A stretch of 29,537 bases of DNA from an uncultured bacterium. Lineage in GTDB: Bacteria; Bacillota; Clostridia; Lachnospirales; Lachnospiraceae. How positions within the stretch are numbered: position 1 is the first letter of the stretch; each line of letters starts with the position of its first letter. The stretch is taken from positions 1 to 29,537 of the forward strand of contig CALBJL010000003.1 of assembly GCA_937893485.1 (NCBI GenBank). Direction: 5' to 3'. Both the position numbers and the translations under genes were made by a program. Below, one piece after another: positions 25,453 to 29,537 of the stretch. The notes beneath the pieces were generated by a model that was not told the origin of the DNA, did not search any database, and worked only from the letters and a program-made list of their open reading frames with translations.

Positions 25453-25516
25453 GATGTTATCCTACTTTCTATGTTTCTGTTTCTATGTATTTCACTGACG
25501 GACAAATAAAATATGG

Positions 25517-25556
25517 TGTCCATACATGTGAAACATGTGTATGTTAGTGGTGGACA
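25517..25556. promoter_or_regulatory. Nested repeats upstream of the por operon, possible operator
   Basis: TGTCCA (25517-25522) is mirrored by TGGACA (25551-25556). Between them lies ACATGTG twice (25524-25530 and 25533-25539), 9 bp start to start; each copy contains the self-complementary ACATGT. This sits in the 112-bp gap between dus and porG, in the por promoter region. No clear -35/-10 pair was identified. Confidence 0.35.
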
Positions 25557-25564
25557 TAACTTCC

Positions 25565-26512
25565 TTAGTATACGCTAAAAATATCGGTTTGTAAAGGTTT
25601 TTCGCGCATCAGTGCGTCTACCGCTGCATGGTATTCTGTCAGGCGGTTTGCTTTTTTGATGCGCTTGATATATTTGTCTGCATCTGGAAAGAGACCGCCC
25701 ATATAAACCCACAGTTCCTTGAGCTTGTAGAGTGTATTCCGGTCGCCACCGCCCATCTCCGTGAGATAGCGGTCGCAGATGTCGGACAGAAAGCTTTGCA
25801 GCCGGTTCTTATCGCAGGACGGCGCACCGTGCAGCGCCTCGATCAACTCCGGATTGGCAATGATGCCGCGCCCGATCATGATCCGGTCGATGGACGGATC
25901 GACAGACAGCACCTGTTGCAATGCCGACGGGGAGTTGACATCGCCGTTGTAGCAGAGCGGGATACCCAGCCGTTTTGCGGCGAGATACGTGTGCGGTCTT
26001 GTCGGCAGTTTGTAAAAATCTTTTTGCAGCCGTGTGTGGATAATCAGTTCATCGACCGGATATTTTTCATACACGCGCAAAATAGTTTCCCACTCAGACT
26101 CATTGCTGATGCCAATGCGCGTTTTTATCGATATTTTTAAGGGACAGGCAGAAAAGATCTGATCCAGAAACCGGTCCAGCTCGTCCGGAACTGCCAGAAA
26201 TCCGGCTCCGCGGTGTTTGGAGACGACCGTGCCGGACGGACAGCCGAGGTTCAGATTGACTGTGTCATAGCCGTAGGAATGTAGCGCCTGTGTGATCTCC
26301 AGAAACTCGTCTGCCCGGTTGGACAGGATCTGTGGGATCACGGTGATACCGGCGTTGTGCTCCGGCAGTACCTCATTTTTTTCGCGGGTAGACAGATGCA
26401 TACTGGCGAGAAAGGGTGTGTAGTAGCGGTCGATCCCACCGTAATATTTCGCATAGGTGGTTCTATAAATATAGGTAGTAATTCCTTCCATCGGCGCTAA
26501 GTCATAGTTCAT
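25565..26512 (-). CDS. dus: tRNA-dihydrouridine synthase
   Basis: This encodes 315 residues behind AGGAGG, 8 nt from the start. The FMN-dependent enzyme reduces specific uridines in tRNA D-loops. Motifs in order are LAPMEGIT at the N-terminus, NLNLGCPSGTVVSKHRGAGF with the catalytic cysteine, ISIKTRIG, ELIIHTRLQKDFY, LCYNGDV and RIMIGRGI, covering the TIM-barrel FMN site, and then a helical C-terminal tRNA-binding domain from about residue 245. Which Dus subgroup and which uridine it acts on cannot be settled by eye. It stands alone, divergent from the cotJ genes. Confidence 0.92.
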   Translation of the reverse strand: MNYDLAPMEGITTYIYRTTYAKYYGGIDRYYTPFLASMHLSTREKNEVLPEHNAGITVIPQILSNRADEFLEITQALHSYGYDTVNLNLGCPSGTVVSKHRGAGFLAVPDELDRFLDQIFSACPLKISIKTRIGISNESEWETILRVYEKYPVDELIIHTRLQKDFYKLPTRPHTYLAAKRLGIPLCYNGDVNSPSALQQVLSVDPSIDRIMIGRGIIANPELIEALHGAPSCDKNRLQSFLSDICDRYLTEMGGGDRNTLYKLKELWVYMGGLFPDADKYIKRIKKANRLTEYHAAVDALMREKPLQTDIFSVY

Positions 26513-26533
26513 AGGTCGTCCTCCTGCACATTC

Positions 26534-26564
26534 TCATGCGTTCAGTATAAACTAATCATATATC
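26534..26564 (+). promoter_or_regulatory. Weak candidate sporulation (sigma-E-like) promoter of cotJ
   Basis: TCATGCG (26534-26540), a 16-bp gap and CATATATC (26557-26564) loosely resemble the sigma-E pattern (ATA-type -35, CATANNNT -10). The Bacillus cotJ operon is sigma-E dependent, which motivates the search. The match is poor. AAAGGAGG at 26577-26584 is the ribosome binding site. Confidence 0.25.
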
Positions 26565-26591
26565 AAATATCAATATAAAGGAGGATTCCTT

Positions 26592-27077
26592 ATGTACAAA
26601 CAGGATCGCTGCGGCTGCCAGTGCCAGAAGTACGCAATGGCAGAAGTGCCGATGCAGCAATGGGGCGATTTGTACGATTGGTACACTGCGCTGTGCAACG
26701 GAACGATTTTTCCGGATTTAAATCTGGAATTCTGGTCGACGGTTAATATGCCCTGTCCGCCAAAAAACTGCAACACCAAGCAGGAAGCATTGATGATGGA
26801 GATCAATCAGATCAGCTTTGCGGTCAATGACCTGACGTTATATCTGGATACACATCCGGATTGTATGCAGGGAATGGAGCTGTTCAGCAAATTGCAGGAG
26901 CGCCGCGTGCAGCTGCTTGAGGAATATGGCAGATTGTACTATCCGCTGACGATCGACACCATGCTGGGTCGGGCAGCAGACAGCACCGGAGAATTTGCAT
27001 GGGGCGATTGCCCAGCACCGTGGGAAGGAGGTACGTGTAAATGTGGAACTATGAGAAACGCTTACAATTTCCAGTAA
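26592..27077 (+). CDS. Spore coat CotJA-CotJB fusion protein
   Basis: This encodes 161 residues. Residues ~14-48 (YAMAEVPMQQWGDLYDWYTA then GTIFPDLNLEF) match CotJA. Residues ~69-125 (INQISFAVNDLTLYLDTHPD then EYGRLYYPLTIDTM) match CotJB. In Bacillus these are two separate small proteins of the cotJABC operon that act in assembly of the inner spore coat; here one frame covers both with no stop between them. An internal AGGAAG followed by ATGATG at 26793-26798 could also give free CotJB. The N-terminus and C-terminus are Cys-rich (RCGCQCQ, CPAPWEGGTCKC). The end overlaps the cotJC start by 37 bp. Confidence 0.85.
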   Translation: MYKQDRCGCQCQKYAMAEVPMQQWGDLYDWYTALCNGTIFPDLNLEFWSTVNMPCPPKNCNTKQEALMMEINQISFAVNDLTLYLDTHPDCMQGMELFSKLQERRVQLLEEYGRLYYPLTIDTMLGRAADSTGEFAWGDCPAPWEGGTCKCGTMRNAYNFQ

Positions 27078-27154
27078 AGATCAGCAAGTGCAACCCGAAG
27101 ATCGCACAGCAGATTATTAGTCAGTACGGTGGTGCGTATTGCAATAACCTATAA
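27041..27154 (+). pseudogene. cotJC: cotJC, 5' fragment interrupted by a mobile element
   Basis: An ATG at 27041 with AAGGAGGT (27025-27032) opens a 37-codon frame: MWNYEKRLQFPVKISKCNPK then IAQQIISQYGGAYCNNL and a stop. CotJC is a manganese-catalase-like spore coat protein of ~190 residues that starts MW.YEK.LQ.PV and continues ...QYGG.DGEL. The match is good up to QYGG(A) and then stops abruptly at about 27131-27137. The start region is fully preserved, so this is an interrupted gene, not random decay. The remaining ~80% should lie beyond the right end of the window if the element is a clean insertion. Confidence 0.85.
27113..27146. other. Probable hybrid attachment site (attL) of the element
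   Basis: CAGTACG (27122-27128) and CGTATTG (27135-27141) are inverted copies matching at 6 of 7 positions around GTGGTG (27129-27134), with looser outer TTATT and AATAA arms. The centre falls on the GG at 27131-27132, where CotJC homology ends. Large serine recombinases use imperfect inverted repeats around a central dinucleotide. The assignment is inferred from coincidence with the break point. Confidence 0.5.
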
Positions 27155-27178
27155 CAAATAAGAAAATTATAAAAGCCC

Positions 27179-28672
27179 TTACACGATGAGCTTTAAGAAC
27201 ACATCCAGACTGGTTTCCTTCCGGTCAAACACGATATGATCCACCACATTCCGAATCATATTCCCCTTTTTTACATAATCAATCGAATCGTCCTTTAATG
27301 TATTCACCAGATCGGTGATATTCTGACGCATCTTGCGATCCAGTTCCGTCTTATCGACCTGTTTATCAGGCTGGGTCAATTCAGCGATGGATTGCTCTAT
27401 GAGCTGCCGTTCCCCGGCAAGAGCAGCTTTGTTTGCCTTGTATTCTTCCAGCGTATCGATTTCATTGATATAAGCAGCTTTGATACGTTTTTCCTTAGCC
27501 GCGATTTTCTGTAGCTGGCGCTCCAGCTCGGATAATCTGCTATTGCTGTCCGGAGCTGCCGCAGCGACCACAGCGTATGACAGACTGTCAGATAGCATCA
27601 CCTGTTCCAGATAATCAATGACAAGTGTCTCGATCTGTCCGGAGCTGATGAAATGTGATTCGTTGCATTGACCTTTGGAATATTTCCAGCACTGGAAGCC
27701 CCTGCGTTTCTTTGCGCCGCCATATGCCATCGTCGAGCCGCAGGAGGAACAGATCAAAAGACCGCTGAGCCAGTGTTTGGCGGCTGATACATCTCTGGAC
27801 TTTATCTTGCGCGTATTCATGGCGAGCCGCTGCTGAATGGCGTGGACGGTATCCATATCCCAGACCGGTTCCCAGTTACCATCCGCGTAGATCACCTCAT
27901 CAGCCGGTTTCAGGCGTCTTCCGCGCTCTGTGTAGTTCCATCTGGACTTGCCTGCGTAAAATGGATTCTCGAGCACGTAGCGCACGCCACGACCGTCCCA
28001 GAGATTCCCGCGTTTGGTCTGGTAACCAAGTTCGTTTAATTTGCGCGCGATCTGCAGTGTCGTAGAGCCGGATAAAAAGAGATCCTTAATCATGAGCGGG
28101 ATCTGGACGGTATCGGGATCGATCACCGGAGGTTTGCCGCCACCGGGAGAGCGGTAGCCGATCGGAGCGTCGCTCTGATAATTGCCACGCATGGCATTTT
28201 CCGTCATTCCGCGCATCACTTCACCGGATAACCGGATTGAATAGTATTCATCCATCCATTCGATGATACGCTCGATCAGAGAGCCAAACGGCCCGTCTAC
28301 CAGCGGCTCACTGATGCTCACGACATCTACATCGTTCTTTTTCAGCAATGACTTGTAGACGATGGATTCTTCCTGATTTCGCGCAAATCGGGAGAATTTC
28401 CAGACGATGATCGTGTCGATCGGATGCTCTTTGGATTTCGCAAGGGCAATCATATTCTGAAAGGCGGGTCGTTTTTTCGCCTGCCTTCCGGAAATACCGT
28501 TGTCTTGAAAGATAAATTCTGCCGGTACATCAATATGATGCTCTTTGGCATACTCGAGGAGCAAGCGCCTCTGCGCGTCAGGAGAGAGCTCTTCCTGACG
28601 ATCCGTGGATACGCGGATATAGATTGCACCGGTCTTGTGGTCAAGGATGCCGGACAGTTCGGGGTTGTTCAT
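27179..28672 (-). CDS. Large serine recombinase (SpoIVCA-type site-specific recombinase)
   Basis: This encodes 497 residues from the ATG at 28672, which has AAAGGA 8 nt upstream; an ATG at 28681 overlaps that site. The N-terminal resolvase domain has AIYIRVSTDRQ with nucleophile Ser22, FQDNGISGRQAKKRPAFQNM and IIVWKFSRFARN. The recombinase domain (about 165-270) includes APIGYRSPGGGKPPVIDPD and NPFYAGKSRW. A zinc ribbon follows (CSSCGSTMAYGG and CWKYSKGQC), then a long coiled coil (SRLSELERQLQKIAAKEKRI) and a C-terminal tail. The class integrates and excises DNA between short att sites and needs a directionality factor for excision, which is not seen in this window. It is read toward the cotJC fragment. 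Confidence 0.93.
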   Translation of the reverse strand: MNNPELSGILDHKTGAIYIRVSTDRQEELSPDAQRRLLLEYAKEHHIDVPAEFIFQDNGISGRQAKKRPAFQNMIALAKSKEHPIDTIIVWKFSRFARNQEESIVYKSLLKKNDVDVVSISEPLVDGPFGSLIERIIEWMDEYYSIRLSGEVMRGMTENAMRGNYQSDAPIGYRSPGGGKPPVIDPDTVQIPLMIKDLFLSGSTTLQIARKLNELGYQTKRGNLWDGRGVRYVLENPFYAGKSRWNYTERGRRLKPADEVIYADGNWEPVWDMDTVHAIQQRLAMNTRKIKSRDVSAAKHWLSGLLICSSCGSTMAYGGAKKRRGFQCWKYSKGQCNESHFISSGQIETLVIDYLEQVMLSDSLSYAVVAAAAPDSNSRLSELERQLQKIAAKEKRIKAAYINEIDTLEEYKANKAALAGERQLIEQSIAELTQPDKQVDKTELDRKMRQNITDLVNTLKDDSIDYVKKGNMIRNVVDHIVFDRKETSLDVFLKLIV

Positions 28673-28698
28673 GGGTACCATCCTTTCTGAGCGTGGCG

Positions 28699-29121
28699 TT
28701 AAGCCTTTGCTTTATCGTGTATGCCTAAATAGTCCATTAAAGCATTCTGGAAGATGCGGGAGCAGTTGACTCCGTCCTCGTCTGCCTTGGATGCAAGCCA
28801 TGCGGGAAGTGAAAGCGTTTTCTTTACAAAGCGACTGTTAATGCGCTCGCGAACCGGAGGCATGAATACTTCGATCAATACAGGCACCTGACCGGGGGCT
28901 AATTCCAGATCAGTAATTTTGCTTGGTTCGGGGATTGCTTCGCCATCCTGCTCCATGCCCCAGATGTGTAAGCCGAGAGCTTCTTTGGCGTTTTTCAATG
29001 CCATAGCTGTATCGTCTTTGTCTGCGCAAGGATAGCAGCCGGGAAGATCCGGAAATTCAATGGAAATGCCATCATCTGCATAGTTTAAAAGTGCAACAAA
29101 TGAATATCTGTCAGTTGACAT
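28699..29121 (-). CDS. hicB: HicB-family antitoxin
   Basis: This encodes 140 residues behind AGGAGG. The N-terminal half (SFVALLNYADDGISIEFPDL, PGCYPCADKDDTAMALKNAK, EALGLHI) is the partly degraded RNase-H-like HicB fold that blocks the toxin. The C-terminal part (RFVKKTLSLPAWLASKADED, CSRIFQNALMDYLGI) is a ribbon-helix-helix DNA-binding domain used for autoregulation. It follows hicA by 33 bp in toxin-first order, and the recombinase starts 26 bp after its stop, so all three could share a transcript. Confidence 0.92.
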   Translation of the reverse strand: MSTDRYSFVALLNYADDGISIEFPDLPGCYPCADKDDTAMALKNAKEALGLHIWGMEQDGEAIPEPSKITDLELAPGQVPVLIEVFMPPVRERINSRFVKKTLSLPAWLASKADEDGVNCSRIFQNALMDYLGIHDKAKA

Positions 29122-29154
29122 TTTAGTGCCTCCTATATTTTTATATATCCGGGG

Positions 29155-29352
29155 CTATGGAAATATAACCCCGGATTGTTTTGAGATACTTTTTAGGGTT
29201 CCGATTGGGAAGTCTTTTCTCGGATGAGTGACTGTCACTCGACCGGGCTTGGATGGATGCTTGAACTGATGATGATCACCGTCGCATCCGACTTCGTACC
29301 AACCGTCCTGTTTGAGAAGTTGGATCACTTCTCGGGATGAATAACTTTTCAT
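29155..29352 (-). CDS. hicA: HicA-family mRNA interferase toxin
   Basis: This encodes 65 residues from the ATG at 29352, with GGGAGG upstream; a longer frame to 29388 would run into the promoter. SSREVIQLLKQDGWYEVGCD, GDHHQFKHPSKPGRVTVTHP and FPIGTLKSISKQSGV show the double-stranded-RNA-binding-like HicA fold, with the catalytic histidine in DHHQF. HicA cuts mRNA and stops growth unless bound by HicB. In a mobile element the pair favours retention, because loss of the element would free the more stable toxin. Confidence 0.93.
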   Translation of the reverse strand: MKSYSSREVIQLLKQDGWYEVGCDGDHHQFKHPSKPGRVTVTHPRKDFPIGTLKSISKQSGVIFP

Positions 29353-29376
29353 CTTCGGAACCTCCCTTACAAATAT

Positions 29377-29429
29377 ATTATAATACATAATAAATTATGT
29401 GTCAATAAAATATACGCAATTTATTATGT
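29377..29429 (-). promoter_or_regulatory. hicAB promoter with HicB-type operators
   Basis: On the minus strand a consensus TTGACA (29405-29400), 17 bp and TATAAT (29382-29377). The spacer holds the palindrome ACATAAT-N2-ATTATGT (29385-29400). The sequence ACATAATAAATT occurs at 29385-29396 and again inverted at 29418-29429, flanking the -35. Such paired inverted sites are what the ribbon-helix-helix domain of HicB would bind for autorepression. Confidence 0.8.
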
Positions 29430-29481
29430 GTTAAGAAGACAAAATAGCTATATTTTCTATATAGAGAAAAGCCAGAAAAGA

Positions 29482-29537
29482 TTGATTTTTTTAAATATGA
29501 TGTTATACTATAAATACAAAGAGGAGTGTCAAAGGAG
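29482..29537 (+). promoter_or_regulatory. Plus-strand promoter and ribosome binding site at the right edge
   Basis: TTGATT (29482-29487) and TATACT (29504-29509) are 16 bp apart. They are followed by GAGGAG and, as the very last bases, AAAGGAG. A plus-strand gene should start within about 10 bp beyond the window, divergent from hicAB. Confidence 0.55.

Larger units (their letters stand above)
27134..29537. mobile_element. Recombinase-bearing element inserted in cotJC (left part; right end outside window)
   Basis: The left boundary is the cotJC break near 27131-27137. Inside are a large serine recombinase whose stop is 24 bp from the cotJC fragment, HicB, HicA and, at the right edge, a plus-strand promoter with a ribosome binding site for a further gene. 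The tract around 29353-29537 is much more AT-rich than the host genes. The total length and the right attachment site are unknown. The recombinase next to the broken sporulation gene recalls skin (sigK) and SP-beta (spsM), both excised during sporulation. Confidence 0.75.

Noticed and set aside
25517..25556. Rex (NADH-sensing) operator upstream of por
   Set aside because: The TTGTTAA/TTAACAA arms required for Rex are not present.
27134..29537. Element considered as a simple insertion sequence
   Set aside because: The only recombination gene is a large serine recombinase with no DDE transposase and no terminal inverted repeats visible; cargo such as HicAB points to a larger integrative element.

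Overview
The window looks like chromosomal DNA of a spore-forming anaerobic Firmicute, most likely a gut Lachnospiraceae-type Clostridium. The signs are strong AGGAGG ribosome binding sites, a four-subunit 2-oxoacid:ferredoxin oxidoreductase, cotJ spore-coat genes, DUF4367-type sigma/anti-sigma genes, and lipoproteins with acidic linkers. The genus cannot be fixed from sequence reading alone.

Layout. (1) 1-976: 5' part of a secreted alkaline phosphatase read leftward, with a Pho-box-like array upstream. (2) 1267-3133: an acidic-linker lipoprotein and a TetR regulator. (3) 3141-7626: a leftward operon of an AraC regulator and two ABC half-transporters. Its promoter carries an 11-bp direct repeat upstream and a GTTAG-N6-CTAAC palindrome over the start point. 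(4) 7909-8877: a voltage-gated K+ channel with a C-terminal TrkA-C-like domain. (5) 8993-11955: a secreted protein, an ECF sigma factor, its probable membrane anti-sigma factor and a Cys-rich YkgJ-like protein. The secreted protein and the anti-sigma factor share a DUF4367-like domain. (6) 12126-14260: a hybrid histidine kinase and a Nudix hydrolase. (7) 14336-15760: a second AraC regulator followed by a small lipoprotein. (8) 15910-21889: a LacI regulator and a sugar ABC importer with two different permeases, one double ATPase and a lipoprotein binding protein, behind a promoter with three CG-centred operators. (9) 21987-25452: RidA and porGDAB. (10) 25565-26512: tRNA-dihydrouridine synthase. 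(11) 26592-27154: a cotJA-cotJB fusion and the first ~32 codons of cotJC. (12) 27134 to the end: a mobile element that cuts cotJC, carrying a large serine recombinase and HicAB, and continuing past the window.

The most striking observation is at 27041-27154. cotJC keeps its ribosome binding site and N-terminus but loses homology exactly at its conserved QYGG motif, where an imperfect palindrome resembling a serine-recombinase hybrid attachment site lies. The recombinase gene ends 24 bp further on. This is the architecture of skin-like elements, which interrupt a sporulation gene and are excised in the mother cell. Here the element also carries a HicAB toxin-antitoxin pair. The cotJC 3' part should lie to the right of the window.

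Most other genes sit in recognisable regulatory units: a phosphate-starvation phosphatase, an AraC-controlled transporter that may be metal-responsive, a self-controlled ECF cell-envelope module, and a LacI-controlled sugar importer. No rRNA, tRNA, CRISPR array or insertion sequence was seen.
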